DNA of 64,000 bases from Ancylobacter tetraedralis (GCF_014195655.1 NZ_JACICD010000006.1:124001-188000); one strand, 5' to 3'; positions 46,804 to 56,981 are shown, counted from the first letter of the stretch. The notes: a model not told the origin generated them from the letters alone. Program-made: numbers and translations.

Positions 46804-48326
46804 GCGCCTCCCTGGCCAACCCCACCCTCGCCGCCCCCACCCTCGCCGAGGGCATGGCCGAGATCCGCGCCACCGGCACGCTCACCGGTCTGCCGCGCGA
46901 TCATTTCATCGCCGGCCGCTGGACCCCGCCGGCCAGCGGCGCCCGCATGGACAGCGCCGATCCCGGCCGCGGCGCGCCCTTCGCCGCCTTCGCCAATGGC
47001 GACGCCGAGGACGTGGACCGCGCCGTCACCGCGGCCCGCGCCGCCTTCACCGGGGCGTGGGGCGACGCCTCCCCCGCCGAGCGCGGCCGCGTGCTCCAGC
47101 GCATGGCCAGCCTCCTGCGTGCCGAGGCGGACCGCTTCGCGCTGGTGGAGTGTCTCGACAGCGGCAAGCGGCTGAGCGAGGCGCAGGGCGATGTGCGCGG
47201 CGTCATCCGCGCCTTCGAATATTATGCCGGCGCTGCCGACAAGCTGGAGGGCGCCAGCCTGCCGCTGGGCCGGAATTATCTGGGTTTCACCCTCGACGAG
47301 CCGGTCGGCGTGTGCGCGCAGGTCATCCCGTGGAACTACCCGCTCTCCACCGCCGCGCGCGGCATCGCCCCGGCGCTGGCGGCCGGCTGCGCGATCGTCG
47401 CCAAGCCGGCCGAGCAGACCCCCTTCACCGCGCTGATGCTGGCCGAACTCGCCACCCGCGCGGGACTGCCGGACGGCGCGCTGAACGTTGTCACCGGCAC
47501 CGGCGCGCGGGCCGGCGCGCCGCTCGTCGCCCATCCCGGCATCCATCACATCACCTTCACCGGCTCGGTGCCGACCGGTATCCGCGTGATGCAGGCGGCG
47601 GCGGAAAACGTCACCCGGCTGGTGCTGGAACTCGGCGGCAAGTCGCCGCTGGTGGTGCTGGCCGATGCCGATCTCGACATCGCGCTGGAGGGCGTGCTGG
47701 AGGCGATCTACGAGAATGCCGGGCAGATCTGCTCGGCCGGCTCGCGCCTCGTGCTGGAGCGGCCGATCGCCGATGAATTCCTGGCGCGGCTCGTTGCCCG
47801 GGTCGAGAAGCTGCGGCTGGGCCATGGGCTCGACGCCGTCGATGTCGGCCCGGTCAACTCCGCCCTGCAACTTGAGCGCATCGACGCCCATGTGCGGCGC
47901 GCCGAGGCGGCCGGCAACGGGATCCTCGCCGGCGGCGGCATCGTTCATCCGGCCGGGGCGGAAGGCGGCTGGTTCTTCGCGCCCACCATCGTTTTGGCGC
48001 GCGGCCTCGACGATCCGATCGTGACCGAGGAGATTTTCGGCCCGGTGCTGGCGGTTCAGATCGTCGGCGACCTCGATGAAGCCATCCATGTCGCCAACGC
48101 CACCGAGTTCGCGCTGGTGGCCGGCATCTACACGGCCAGTTTCGACAAGGCGCAGCGCTTCGCCCGGCGGGTCGACGCGGGGCAGGTCTACATCAACGAG
48201 TATTTCGCCGGCGGCATCGAAGTCCCGTTCGGCGGCAACCGCAAATCCGGCTTTGGCCGGGAGAAGGGCATGGAAGGCCTGCGCAGCTATTGCCGCACCA
48301 AGAGCATCGTCGCCCGCCTGCGCTGA
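46800..48326 (+). CDS. Aldehyde dehydrogenase (betaine-aldehyde-dehydrogenase-like)
   Basis: A 508-residue NAD(P)-dependent dehydrogenase starting at an ATG that overlaps the previous stop (ATGA). Features are the substrate-entrance IPWNYPL, catalytic Glu in [11 protein letters not shown], catalytic Cys in [11 protein letters not shown] and the C-terminal [15 protein letters not shown]. The layout recalls BetB and gamma-aminobutyraldehyde dehydrogenases, which fits an amine-derived aldehyde from the neighbouring importer and GMC enzyme. It ends the plus-strand pair and is followed by a bidirectional hairpin. Confidence 0.92.
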   Translation: MSASLANPTLAAPTLAEGMAEIRATGTLTGLPRDHFIAGRWTPPASGARMDSADPGRGAPFAAFANGDAEDVDRAVTAARAAFTGAWGDASPAERGRVLQRMASLLRAEADRFALVECLDSGKRLSEAQGDVRGVIRAFEYYAGAADKLEGASLPLGRNYLGFTLDEPVGVCAQVIPWNYPLSTAARGIAPALAAGCAIVAKPAEQTPFTALMLAELATRAGLPDGALNVVTGTGARAGAPLVAHPGIHHITFTGSVPTGIRVMQAAAENVTRLVLELGGKSPLVVLADADLDIALEGVLEAIYENAGQICSAGSRLVLERPIADEFLARLVARVEKLRLGHGLDAVDVGPVNSALQLERIDAHVRRAEAAGNGILAGGGIVHPAGAEGGWFFAPTIVLARGLDDPIVTEEIFGPVLAVQIVGDLDEAIHVANATEFALVAGIYTASFDKAQRFARRVDAGQVYINEYFAGGIEVPFGGNRKSGFGREKGMEGLRSYCRTKSIVARLR

Positions 48327-48339
48327 ACAGCGGCAGATC

Positions 48340-48368
48340 GCAGGCGCGCACCGGTGGTGTGCGCCTGC
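48340..48368. terminator. Bidirectional terminator between two aldehyde dehydrogenase genes
   Basis: A 12-base stem (GCAGGCGCGCAC with GTGTGCGCCTGC, one wobble) and CGGTG loop lie between the convergent genes ending at 48326 and 48382. Confidence 0.65.
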
Positions 48369-48381
48369 GTGTCGTTTGCGC

Positions 48382-49836
48382 TCAGAGCGCGGCGAGTTCG
48401 GTGACGAACTTGGTGCGCAGGAAGGCGTCGAGCCCCTCAATGCCGCTTTCCGAGCCGTAGCCGGATTCATTGACCCCGCCGAACGGCGTCTCCGGCGTGG
48501 AGACCGCCATGTGGTTGACGCCCACGAGACCGGCGTCGAGCGCTTCCTCGGTCCGGGCGGCAAGCGCGCCGGAGCGGGTGAAGACGAAGGAGGCCAGCCC
48601 GTAGGGCAGCGCGTTCGCCCGGGCGATGACGTCGTCGAAATCGGCGAACGGGGTGATCGGCGCGATCGGGCCGAACGGCTCGCTCGACATAATCGCCGCC
48701 GTCTCCGGCACGTCGGCCAGCACGGTCGGGGTGAAGAAATGCCCCTGATTGCCGATGCGACGGCCGCCGAGCTTCAATTCGGCACCCTTGGCCACGGCAT
48801 CGCCGACCAGTTCCTCCATCACCGCCAGCCGGCGGCGGGCGATCATCGGGCCCATCTGGATGCCGGGCTCCAGGCCGTTGCCCACCTTGAGCACCGAGGC
48901 AAGCTCGACGAAGCGCTCGACGAAGGGCTGGTAGAGCGCTTCGTGCACGAAGAACCGCGTCGGCGAGGTGCAGACCTGCCCGGCATTGCGGAACTTGAAG
49001 GCGACCAGGGTCCGCGTGGCCAGATCGAGATCGGCGTCGCCATGGACGATGACCGGCGCATGGCCGCCCAGCTCCATCGTGCAGCGCTTGAGCGTGCGCG
49101 CGGCGAGGCCCTGCAGTACCTTGCCCACGGCGGTCGAGCCGGTCAGCGTCACCGCCTTCGGGATCGGCGAGGCGAGCAGCACCTCGCTGACATGCGCGGG
49201 CACGCCGAACACGACATTGAGCACGCCCGCCGGCAGCCCCGCCTCCTGGAAGCAGCGGGCCATCGCCACCGCCGTGCCGGGGGTTTCCTCGGCCGGCTTG
49301 ATGATGATCGAGCAACCCGCGCCGAGCGCGCCGGAAATCTTGCGGATCACGTTGGATGCCGGGAAATTCCAAGCCGCGAAGGCCGCGACCGGGCCGACCG
49401 GCTCCTTCAGCACGAGCTGGCGCACATTGGGCATGCGGGCGGGCACCACGCGGCCATAGGCGCGCTTGCCTTCCTCGGCATACCAGCGCGTGGCATCGGC
49501 CGCGAACTGCACTTCCGGCACCGCCTCGGCGAGCGGCTTGCCGTTCTCCAGCGTGAGAATGCGCCCGATCTGCTGCTTGCGCGCCTCGATCAGCTCCGCC
49601 GCCTTCATCATAATGACGTAACGCGCCTGCGCGGTCATCGACTTCCACACCTTGAAGCCGCGCTGGGCGGCCTCGAGGGCGCGGGCGAGATCGGCGTCGG
49701 AGGCGTGCGGCACGGTGGCGAGCGCTTCGCCGGTGGCCGGATTTTCCAGCACTTCGCTGGCGCCGTCGGAGCCCTGGCACCATTCGCCGTCGATCAGCAG
49801 TTCGATCTTCTCGTCGTAAAGCGCGGATACGCTCAT
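48382..49836 (-). CDS. Aldehyde dehydrogenase (succinate-semialdehyde/2-oxoglutarate-semialdehyde type)
   Basis: A 484-residue enzyme. The ATG six bases after an AGGAG box is chosen; another ATG two codons upstream is too close to it. Features are the AAWNFPASN substrate channel, catalytic Glu in MELGGHAPVI, catalytic Cys in NAGQVCTSPTR and the C-terminal PFGGVNESGYGSE. The SSADH-like pattern suits oxidation of a dicarboxylate semialdehyde. It is the last gene of the ten-gene minus-strand catabolic operon, 44 bases after the epimerase gene. Confidence 0.93.
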   Translation of the reverse strand: MSVSALYDEKIELLIDGEWCQGSDGASEVLENPATGEALATVPHASDADLARALEAAQRGFKVWKSMTAQARYVIMMKAAELIEARKQQIGRILTLENGKPLAEAVPEVQFAADATRWYAEEGKRAYGRVVPARMPNVRQLVLKEPVGPVAAFAAWNFPASNVIRKISGALGAGCSIIIKPAEETPGTAVAMARCFQEAGLPAGVLNVVFGVPAHVSEVLLASPIPKAVTLTGSTAVGKVLQGLAARTLKRCTMELGGHAPVIVHGDADLDLATRTLVAFKFRNAGQVCTSPTRFFVHEALYQPFVERFVELASVLKVGNGLEPGIQMGPMIARRRLAVMEELVGDAVAKGAELKLGGRRIGNQGHFFTPTVLADVPETAAIMSSEPFGPIAPITPFADFDDVIARANALPYGLASFVFTRSGALAARTEEALDAGLVGVNHMAVSTPETPFGGVNESGYGSESGIEGLDAFLRTKFVTELAAL

Positions 49837-49880
49837 CGTCATCTCCTGAAGGCCCCTCGGAGAGGGCCGTTTACGGGTCG

Positions 49881-50876
49881 TCAGCGGCAGAGGAAGCCGT
49901 CGGGCAAGGGATCGCCGGCGGCAAGCACGAAGCGGTGCTCGCCGGTGATGTGGGCGAGGCCCACGATGTGCGGGCGGATGGCGTCGCTGCGCCCCTCGAT
50001 CGCCATCGCCGTGGCGGTGAAATCGACATCGAGGATGTTGCGCGTGCGGATGGTCTGGCCCGTCATGATCGCGCCGCGCGCCACCAGCTGGGCCAGCCGG
50101 GCGGAAGAGCCGGTGCCGCAGGGCGAGCGGTCGAACTTGTTGGCCTCCAGCACCACGAGCTGCCGGCTGACGAGCCCGTCCTCGTCCTGCTGTGTCGCGT
50201 GGAACAGGATGCTGTCGATCGGCTCCATCGCGCCCGGCACCTCGCCGGCCACGATCCTTGCGTTGAGCCGCGCCTTCAGCGCCGCCCCGATCGCCATGGC
50301 ATGGGAGACGCCGCGCGGTTCCAGCACGATGCCGGCGGCCTCGGCCGGCACCAGCCCGTACCAGTTGCCGCCCCAGACGACATCCGCCGACACGGTGAGC
50401 CCGCCCGCCGACACCGCGACATCGGTCGCGACCACGCGGGCCGGCACGTTCTCGAAGGTCACCGCCGCCACCGTACCGCCCCGGCGGGTGACGTGCACGG
50501 TGACGATGCCGGCCGGCACCTCCAGCGTGAAGGTGCTCTCCGGCGCATCGGACGGACCGATCAGGCCCATATGATCCAGCGTGACGGCCAGGCCGATCGT
50601 CGCGTGGCCGCACATTTCGAGATATTTGTAGCTGCCGAGGAAGAAGGCGCCGAAATCGGCGACCCGGCTCTCGGTCAGGATCACGCCGACCATCGCCGCA
50701 TGGCCGCGCGGCTCATGCAGCAGGAAGGTACGCAGCGGATCGAAGCGGGCGCGAAAGTCGTCCCGCCGCACCGCCACGCTGTCGCCGTGCAGCACCGGCA
50801 CGCCGCCGGTGACGACGCGGGTCGGGTGGCCCGCCGTATGGCTGTCAATGGTGGCGATCCAGCGCCGTTCGGCCAT
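49881..50876 (-). CDS. Proline racemase/4-hydroxyproline epimerase family enzyme
   Basis: A 331-residue PLP-independent racemase from the ATG of MAERRW, with a GGGAG box nearby; a GTG six codons upstream is an alternative. Both catalytic cysteines are present: C89 in MCGHA and C253 in DRSPCGTG. DSHTAGHP and HEPRGH are conserved substrate-loop motifs. The two-cysteine arrangement indicates epimerase/racemase rather than dehydratase chemistry. In hydroxyproline catabolism such an enzyme converts trans-4-hydroxy-L-proline to cis-4-hydroxy-D-proline. It lies after the GMC gene in the operon. Confidence 0.9.
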   Translation of the reverse strand: MAERRWIATIDSHTAGHPTRVVTGGVPVLHGDSVAVRRDDFRARFDPLRTFLLHEPRGHAAMVGVILTESRVADFGAFFLGSYKYLEMCGHATIGLAVTLDHMGLIGPSDAPESTFTLEVPAGIVTVHVTRRGGTVAAVTFENVPARVVATDVAVSAGGLTVSADVVWGGNWYGLVPAEAAGIVLEPRGVSHAMAIGAALKARLNARIVAGEVPGAMEPIDSILFHATQQDEDGLVSRQLVVLEANKFDRSPCGTGSSARLAQLVARGAIMTGQTIRTRNILDVDFTATAMAIEGRSDAIRPHIVGLAHITGEHRFVLAAGDPLPDGFLCR

Positions 50877-50890
50877 GGCCGTGTTCTCCC

Positions 50891-52588
50891 TCACTGCCCG
50901 GCCTTGATGGCATCGGCGATCTTCTCGCCAGCCATCACGGTGGTGAGCATGGTGTTGCCGCTGATGACCGAGGGCATGATCGAGGCATCGACCACGCGCA
51001 GCCCCTCGACGCCGATGACGCGCGCATGGCTGTCCACCACGGCGCGCCGGTCGTCAGGACGGCCGATCCGGCAGGTGCCGGAGGCGTGCCAGCTGCCGCA
51101 GGCATTCTCGCGGATCCACGCGCGCAACTGCTCGCGGTCACCCATCATCTCGCCCGCCTTCAGGCCGGGGGTGATGATTTTCTCGATCATCAGTTTGCGC
51201 GACAGCGGGCCGGTACCCATGATGCCGGCGGCCATCAGCGTCATGAACCAGTTGGCGCGGCTGACCGCGCCCAGCTTGCGCACGCGCTCGGAGAAGGTGG
51301 CGGGGAAGATGTTCTCGATCACCCCATCCATCGCCGGATCGTTCACCACGCGCCACAGCCGGTGCATGCCGTCCTCCAGCCGCGCGAGGTCACGCTCGTC
51401 CGACAGCTGGCGGAAATTGACGAACGGCGCCGTCTCGGGCGACGCACCGGCCAGGCGCACCTCGCCGGTGGAATAGGGCCGGTTGACGCAGACGATGATG
51501 GAGGCGAGCCGCCGGCCGAGCGGATGCCAGGCCGCGCGGTTGGAGGGCAGCACGAACATGTCGCCCGGCGTCGTCTCCGGCAGGCCGGAGGTGTAGCGAT
51601 AGCCCATCTGGATATGCCGGCGCTGGCTGGCCGGCAGGCGGGCGGATTTGGGCAGATAGGCGGCGAAGGCCACCATCGGGTGGTCCTGCAGGTTCTGCCC
51701 GACACCCGGCCGGTCGGACCGCACGGCGATGCCGAACTCCTTGAGATGCTCGGCCGGGCCGATGCCCGCGCGCATCAGCTGTGCCGGGGTCTGCAGGGCG
51801 CCGGTGGAGAGGATCACCTCGCGCGCCCTCAATGTCATCGGCCCGCGCGGGCCCACCGCCTCCAGCCCGACCACGCGGTGGCCCTCGAACAGCAGTTCGG
51901 TGAGCTCGGTCTCGGCGAGGATGGTGAGGTTCGGCCGCGCCCGCACCTCACGGGTAAGGTAGGCGCGGGCGGTGGAGACGCGCTGGCCATCGACATTGTT
52001 GATGGTCATCGGGAAATAGCCGTCGTCGAACACGCCATTATGGTCGGCGATGTTGCGCACGCCCTGCTTGTCCAGCACCTTCGCGACCGTCTTGGCGAAG
52101 GGCGACCAGTCTTTTTCCGCGATGCGGCGCACCGGCAGCGGGCCGTGGCTGCCGTGCAGCTGGCTGTCGCCGAAATCGAGGTCGGTCTCCAGCTTGCGGA
52201 AATAGGGCAGGACGTCGTCCCAGCCCCAGCCTTCGGCGCCGTCCGCGCGCCAGTGGTCATAGTCCCACGGCACGCCGCGAAAGGCGAACTGGCCGTTGAT
52301 GGAGGTGCCCCCGCCCATCACCCGCGCCTGCTCATAGCGCCGCCCTTCCGCGCCCGGCTGCGGGTCGGAGAGGTGAACCTTCAGGTTCTGCCAGTGATAG
52401 AAACGGTTGAAATAGGCGACGATGGGATAGGCATCGAGCGTATCGGCCGGCTCGGCGCCGGGCGGCGTGTCCTTGCCGGCCTCGATCAGCGCCACCTTGA
52501 GGTTGGACGCCTCGGACAGCCGGCTGGCCAGCACGGCACCGGCCGCGCCGCCGCCGACGACGATATAGTCAAAGGAATGCTGGGACAT
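50891..52588 (-). CDS. GMC-family FAD oxidoreductase
   Basis: A 565-residue flavoenzyme. The FAD-binding motif is YIVVGGGAAGAVLASRLSE at the N-terminus. The GMC signatures are ARVMGGGTSINGQFAFRG and LSTGALQTPAQLMRAGIG. The active-site region is SWHASGTCRIG, and VVDASIMPSVISGNTM is the C-terminal block. It is only distantly similar to the other GMC protein in this window. Within a hydroxyproline-like operon it stands where a D-amino-acid oxidase would be expected, so it may oxidise an alcohol group of the substrate. It is 9 bases after the aldehyde dehydrogenase gene. Confidence 0.9.
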   Translation of the reverse strand: MSQHSFDYIVVGGGAAGAVLASRLSEASNLKVALIEAGKDTPPGAEPADTLDAYPIVAYFNRFYHWQNLKVHLSDPQPGAEGRRYEQARVMGGGTSINGQFAFRGVPWDYDHWRADGAEGWGWDDVLPYFRKLETDLDFGDSQLHGSHGPLPVRRIAEKDWSPFAKTVAKVLDKQGVRNIADHNGVFDDGYFPMTINNVDGQRVSTARAYLTREVRARPNLTILAETELTELLFEGHRVVGLEAVGPRGPMTLRAREVILSTGALQTPAQLMRAGIGPAEHLKEFGIAVRSDRPGVGQNLQDHPMVAFAAYLPKSARLPASQRRHIQMGYRYTSGLPETTPGDMFVLPSNRAAWHPLGRRLASIIVCVNRPYSTGEVRLAGASPETAPFVNFRQLSDERDLARLEDGMHRLWRVVNDPAMDGVIENIFPATFSERVRKLGAVSRANWFMTLMAAGIMGTGPLSRKLMIEKIITPGLKAGEMMGDREQLRAWIRENACGSWHASGTCRIGRPDDRRAVVDSHARVIGVEGLRVVDASIMPSVISGNTMLTTVMAGEKIADAIKAGQ

Positions 52589-52597
52589 TTTTTCAGG

Positions 52598-54073
52598 TCA
52601 GCCGTGATTATGCCAGACGGTCTTGAAGCGCAGGAAGCCCTCAAGCCCGGCGCGCCCCATCTCCTTGCCGAAACCCGAGCCGGCAAAGCCGCCCTGCGGG
52701 GTGGCGAAATCGGGCTGGCGGCCATGGCCGTTCACCCACACCGTGCCGGCAGAGAGGCGGGAGGGCAGCGTCATCGCCTTGGCGGCGCTGGCGGTGTAGA
52801 CGCTGGCGGCCAGCGCGTAGCTGGGATGGTTGGCCATGGCGATGGCCTCGTCCTCGTCATCATAGGCATAGACCGACAGGACCGGGCCGAAGAACTCCTC
52901 GCGGAATCCGACGGAACTGTCGGGCACGCCGGCCAGCACGGTCGGCTCGAAATAGGCGCCGCGGTTGATCCCGGCATAGCGCGAGCCGCCCGTCAGCACC
53001 CGCGCTCCATCGGCAACCGTCTGCTCGACCATGCGGTCGATCCGCGCCGCCTGCTTTTCGCTGATGATCGGCGGCAGCGTCGCGCGGCTGTCCCAGGTGG
53101 GGCCCGGCACGCGGGCCTGCGCCAGTGCCACCACGCGCTCGGTCAGGTCGTCGAAGATCCGGCGCGGCGCGATGAGCCGCGTGCCGGCCGTGCAGACCTG
53201 CCCGGCATTGGCGAGGAAGCCGCCGGCGATGGTGGCGGCGAGCGCATCAAGGTCGTGCGCGTCGTCCATCACCAATTGGGGCGTCTTGCCGCCCAGTTCC
53301 AGCGTCAGCGGCTTGGTGCCGGTCATGGCGGCATCCGCCATCACCCGCGCGCCGGTGGCGGAGGAGCCGGTGAAGGTGATCTTTCCGATCAAGGGATGGC
53401 GCACCAGCACTGAACCGGTCTCGCCGGCGCCCTGCACCACGTTGAACAGGCCGGCCGGAAGGCCCGCCTCGATCGCCAGTTCCGCGATCATCACCGCCGA
53501 GGACGGGGTGAGTTCGGAGGGCTTCAGCACCACGGCATTGCCCGTCACCAGCGCCGGGGCCGACTTCCAGATGGCGTTGATCGCCGGGAAGTTGAACGGC
53601 GCGATGGAGGCGATGACGCCATAGGGCTCGGGCGTGAGGAAGGTGGTGCCGCTATTGGCGCCGGCCACCAGCGTGCCCTCGATCTTGTCGGCCCATTCGG
53701 CGAAATAGCGCACGGCGCCCGCCGCCCGCACGAGGTCGCGGGTCACCACGTCGGCGATCGGCCGGGTCGTGGTCGCCGCTTCCAGTCGGGCGAGGTCGAG
53801 GCGTCGTGCGTCGATGAGGTCGGCCCACGCCTTCAACACCCGCGCCCGCTCGGTCGGCGTGGCGCCGGCCCAGCCGGAGGCGGTGCGGGTAGCGGCGGCG
53901 AGGCGCACCGCCTCGTCCACCAGCGCCGCATCGCCCGCGCGGATGGTGCCGATCGGCGCCCCGTCCGAGGGACGCACCAGCGCGATGGCCGCGCCGTCGC
54001 CAGCGACGCGCCGCCCGCCGATCAGGTGATCGGTGATGGCGGCAACGCCGTTCGGGTCGAAATCATGGGACAT
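52598..54073 (-). CDS. Aldehyde dehydrogenase
   Basis: A 491-residue enzyme from the ATG of MSHDFDPNGVAAITDHLIGG, with AGGAG upstream. Features are APFNFPAINAIWK, catalytic Glu in LELGGKTPQLV, catalytic Cys in NAGQVCTAGTR and GGFAGSGFGKEMG near the C-terminus. It differs clearly from the other two aldehyde dehydrogenases here and resembles the phenylacetaldehyde/betaine-aldehyde branch. It lies between the second racemase-family gene and the GMC gene, and probably oxidises the aldehyde made by the GMC enzyme. Confidence 0.92.
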   Translation of the reverse strand: MSHDFDPNGVAAITDHLIGGRRVAGDGAAIALVRPSDGAPIGTIRAGDAALVDEAVRLAAATRTASGWAGATPTERARVLKAWADLIDARRLDLARLEAATTTRPIADVVTRDLVRAAGAVRYFAEWADKIEGTLVAGANSGTTFLTPEPYGVIASIAPFNFPAINAIWKSAPALVTGNAVVLKPSELTPSSAVMIAELAIEAGLPAGLFNVVQGAGETGSVLVRHPLIGKITFTGSSATGARVMADAAMTGTKPLTLELGGKTPQLVMDDAHDLDALAATIAGGFLANAGQVCTAGTRLIAPRRIFDDLTERVVALAQARVPGPTWDSRATLPPIISEKQAARIDRMVEQTVADGARVLTGGSRYAGINRGAYFEPTVLAGVPDSSVGFREEFFGPVLSVYAYDDEDEAIAMANHPSYALAASVYTASAAKAMTLPSRLSAGTVWVNGHGRQPDFATPQGGFAGSGFGKEMGRAGLEGFLRFKTVWHNHG

Positions 54074-54098
54074 GTTGCCCTCTCCTGAACGCGGATCC

Positions 54099-55106
54099 TC
54101 AGACGCCGGTAAGGCGGAAGCCCTGCTGGAACGGGTCGTGGGGATCGAGGAAGAAGTTGAAGCTGCCGGTGAGGTAGGCCGAGCCGGTGACGGTGCAGCG
54201 GATCGCCGGCAGGTCGCCGACGGAGGCCTCGCCATGGATCTCGCCGGTGAACACCGTGTCGAGAATGCCGGCATGGCGGAACGTGTCGCCCACCGCCAAT
54301 TCGCCCTTGCCGTGCAGCATCGCCATGCGCGAGGCGGTGCCGGTGCCGCAGGGCGAGCGGTCGATCACGGTCGGCGGGCAGACCACGACATTCTTGCCGT
54401 CGAAGCGCACGCCGTCTCCCTCGCCGATGATCTCGATCTGGTAGATCTCGTTCACATGCGCGAGCGTGGGGTGCTGGACGGGAATGTCCTTGAGCCCCGC
54501 GCGCAGCTCGGCGGCCGCGCTCACCAGCGCCCAGGCATTGTCGGTGGTGAGGTCGAGACCGAGGTCCGAGCCCTTGACGATCAGGTAGAAATCGCCGCCG
54601 AAGGCGATGTCGGCGCGCACCTTGCCGAAGCTCTTGGTCTCCACCATCACGTCGCGCTGGTAGAGGAAGCTGAGCGGCATCTCCAGCGTGACGGAGACGG
54701 CGCGGCCGTTCTCCACCTTCACCCGCGCCGGCACCACGCCGGCCGGCGTGTCGAGGCGCACCAGCGTCTCGCCTTCCTGCGCGGTGATGTAGCCGGCTTC
54801 CACCGCAATGGTGGCGACCGCCATGGCGCAATGGCCGCACATGGGCGGATAGGTATCGGGCTCAAGAATGAGCATGCCGATATCGGCATCCGGCGAGCAG
54901 GCCTCGGTGAGCACGGCGGCCGGCATGTTGAACGAGCCGCGCGGCTCGAACAGCACGAGCTGGCGCAGCCAGTCGCGGCTCATCAGGTCCGCGCGCTTCT
55001 CCACCATGGTCTTGCCGCGGATGGGGCCGAAGCCGGAGGTGATGAGGCGCAGCGGGCAGCCGGCGGTGTGGGAATCGATGCCCTGGATGATACGGGTGGA
55101 ACGCAT
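54099..55106 (-). CDS. Proline racemase family protein (hydroxyproline epimerase/dehydratase group)
   Basis: A 335-residue protein. Both active-site cysteines are present (C90 in MCGHC, C253 in DRSPCGTGT), with DSHTAGCPLR and FEPRGSFNMPAA as the loop motifs. The PRGSFN form recalls the proline racemase/trans-3-hydroxyproline dehydratase branch. Typical dehydratases, however, replace the second Cys by Thr, so racemisation or epimerisation is expected. It begins 3 bases after the DapA-like gene. Having two distinct members in one operon implies two stereocentres or two substrates. Confidence 0.88.
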   Translation of the reverse strand: MRSTRIIQGIDSHTAGCPLRLITSGFGPIRGKTMVEKRADLMSRDWLRQLVLFEPRGSFNMPAAVLTEACSPDADIGMLILEPDTYPPMCGHCAMAVATIAVEAGYITAQEGETLVRLDTPAGVVPARVKVENGRAVSVTLEMPLSFLYQRDVMVETKSFGKVRADIAFGGDFYLIVKGSDLGLDLTTDNAWALVSAAAELRAGLKDIPVQHPTLAHVNEIYQIEIIGEGDGVRFDGKNVVVCPPTVIDRSPCGTGTASRMAMLHGKGELAVGDTFRHAGILDTVFTGEIHGEASVGDLPAIRCTVTGSAYLTGSFNFFLDPHDPFQQGFRLTGV

Positions 55107-55109
55107 GGT

Positions 55110-56018
55110 TCACGCAACCTTCTGGATGGTGGCGGCGACGTCGGCGTCCGTGAGGATCTTCGCCACGCTGGCCATCTGGGCGTCGGTGAAGGGCAGCAGC
55201 GGCTCGCGCGGCAGTCCGACCGGCTGGCCGAGGCTGTTCATCGTCGCCTTGATGCCGGCATAGAAGCTGCCGGTCTTGAAGCAGCGATAGATGGCGAACA
55301 GAGCCGGCTCCAGAGCATCCGCCGTGGCGCCATCGCCGCTCGCGCAGGCGTCGAAATAGCGGCGCACGAGGCGGCCGGAGAGCTGGTGCGCCATGGCGAC
55401 CACGCCGACCACACCGTGCGGCAGGGAGGAGCGGATCATCGTCTCATAGCCGACGAACACCGCCAGCTCGCCCTTCACCTTCTGGCACAGCTCGGCCACC
55501 TGCTGGATATCGGCCGAAGAATCCTTGATGGCGACGACATTCGGCACTTCGGCGAGGCGCGCGACGAGATCGGGCGTGATGTTGACGCCGATGCGCGCCG
55601 GGCTGTTGTAGAGCATCACCGGCAGGCCGGTGGCCGCGCAGAGGCGGCGGTAGAAATGCTCGGCCTCGCGCAGGTCGGGCTTGGCATAGACCGGCGGCAG
55701 CGCGAGGATGCCGTCGCATCCCGTGGTCTCGGCGGCCTTGATCAGTTCGAGCACCACGTCCGTCTGCAGGTCGGAGACGCCCGCCAGCACGGGAACGCGG
55801 CCGGCGGCCACCTTCACCGTGGCCTCGAACAGCTTCACCCGCTCCGCGACGCTCATGGCGTAGAATTCGCCGGTCGAACCGCACACGATGAGACCGTCGG
55901 CACCGCTGGCGATGTTGGCCTCGGCGAGCGCCTCGAAGCGGGGGAAGTCGATCGCGCCCTCGGGCAGGAAGGGGGTAACCAGGACGCTGTGAATGCCCTG
56001 CCAACTGGTCTTCGTCAT
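55110..56018 (-). CDS. DapA-family aldolase/deaminase (possible pyrroline-4-hydroxy-2-carboxylate deaminase)
   Basis: A 302-residue TIM-barrel class I lyase. It has GxxGE-type GSTGEFYAM, the catalytic Tyr in MLYNSPARIG and the Schiff-base Lys in VVAIKDSSADI. True dihydrodipicolinate synthases are usually encoded alone, whereas this gene sits among racemase-family and dehydrogenase genes. In hydroxyproline pathways a DapA-family enzyme deaminates pyrroline-4-hydroxy-2-carboxylate to 2-oxoglutarate semialdehyde, which is the best guess here. It is 126 bases downstream of the ABC ATPase gene, the largest gap in the operon. Confidence 0.85.
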   Translation of the reverse strand: MTKTSWQGIHSVLVTPFLPEGAIDFPRFEALAEANIASGADGLIVCGSTGEFYAMSVAERVKLFEATVKVAAGRVPVLAGVSDLQTDVVLELIKAAETTGCDGILALPPVYAKPDLREAEHFYRRLCAATGLPVMLYNSPARIGVNITPDLVARLAEVPNVVAIKDSSADIQQVAELCQKVKGELAVFVGYETMIRSSLPHGVVGVVAMAHQLSGRLVRRYFDACASGDGATADALEPALFAIYRCFKTGSFYAGIKATMNSLGQPVGLPREPLLPFTDAQMASVAKILTDADVAATIQKVA

Positions 56019-56144
56019 GTCTCGTCTCAGCGGTTGAAGCGTGAAGTGCGGATGAACCGGGCCGTGGCGCGAACGCCGCGAGAGGCGCGCGCGGCAGGGC
56101 CGGTCCTGCGTGGATCGCGGCCGGCTCTCGTCCGGCCCATAGCG

Positions 56145-56966
56145 TCAGGTTGACAGCAGCGGCCGCATGAGCTCGGCCGTGGCGTGGAAGCGGTTCACGA
56201 AGGTGCGCACCCGCTCGTTCTCCGGATGGAGCAGCACTTGCTGCGGCGTGCCCTGCGCGGCGATGGCGCCCTGATCGAGGAACACGACCCGCGTGGCGAC
56301 TTCGAGCGCGAAACCCAGTTCGTGCGTCACCACCAGCATGGTCATGCCCTCGCGAGCGAGCGTGATCATGGTGTTCAGCACCTCGCCGACCAGCTCGGGA
56401 TCGAGCGCCGAGGTGGGCTCGTCGAACAGCATCATGGCGGGGCGCATGTTGAGCGCGCGGGCGATCGAGACACGCTGCTTCTGCCCGCCCGAGAGCCGGG
56501 TCGGCATCCGGTCGGCGAAATCGGCCATGCCGACCTTGGCCAGCAGGTCCATCGCCCGCTCCCGGTTGGTGCGATCGTCCTCGCCCAGCACGGTGCGCGG
56601 CCCCTCCATCACATTGGCGAGCACGCTCATGTGCGGAAACAGGTTGAACTGCTGGAACACCATGCCCACGCGGCTGCGCATCGCCCAGATGTCGCGACCC
56701 TTGAGGTGGACATTGTCGCGCCCGTCCGGCGAACGGTCGTAGATCGGCTGGCCGGCAATGGCGATGCGGCCCGAGCTCGGCTGGTCGAGCAGATTGACGC
56801 AGCGCAGCAGCGTCGTCTTGCCCGAGCCGGAGGAGCCGAGCAGCGCCACCACCTCGCCCGGGCGCACGTCAAGGTCGATGCCCTTGAGCACCTCGTGCGA
56901 GCCGAAGCACTTGCGGATATCGCGGAGTTCGACGAGCGGGTCTGCGGTGGACTGAACGGGGATCAT
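56145..56966 (-). CDS. Polar amino-acid ABC transporter ATPase
   Basis: A 273-residue ATPase of the GlnQ/HisP type. Walker [10 protein letters not shown] lies near residue 45, the signature [15 protein letters not shown] near 160, Walker [19 protein letters not shown] near 180, and the switch His in [11 protein letters not shown]. The short length without a TOBE domain fits amino-acid importers. It follows the permease by 15 bases and completes a binding-protein/permease/ATPase set. Confidence 0.94.
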   Translation of the reverse strand: MIPVQSTADPLVELRDIRKCFGSHEVLKGIDLDVRPGEVVALLGSSGSGKTTLLRCVNLLDQPSSGRIAIAGQPIYDRSPDGRDNVHLKGRDIWAMRSRVGMVFQQFNLFPHMSVLANVMEGPRTVLGEDDRTNRERAMDLLAKVGMADFADRMPTRLSGGQKQRVSIARALNMRPAMMLFDEPTSALDPELVGEVLNTMITLAREGMTMLVVTHELGFALEVATRVVFLDQGAIAAQGTPQQVLLHPENERVRTFVNRFHATAELMRPLLST

Positions 56967-56981
56967 GTCGCGGGGCCCTTC

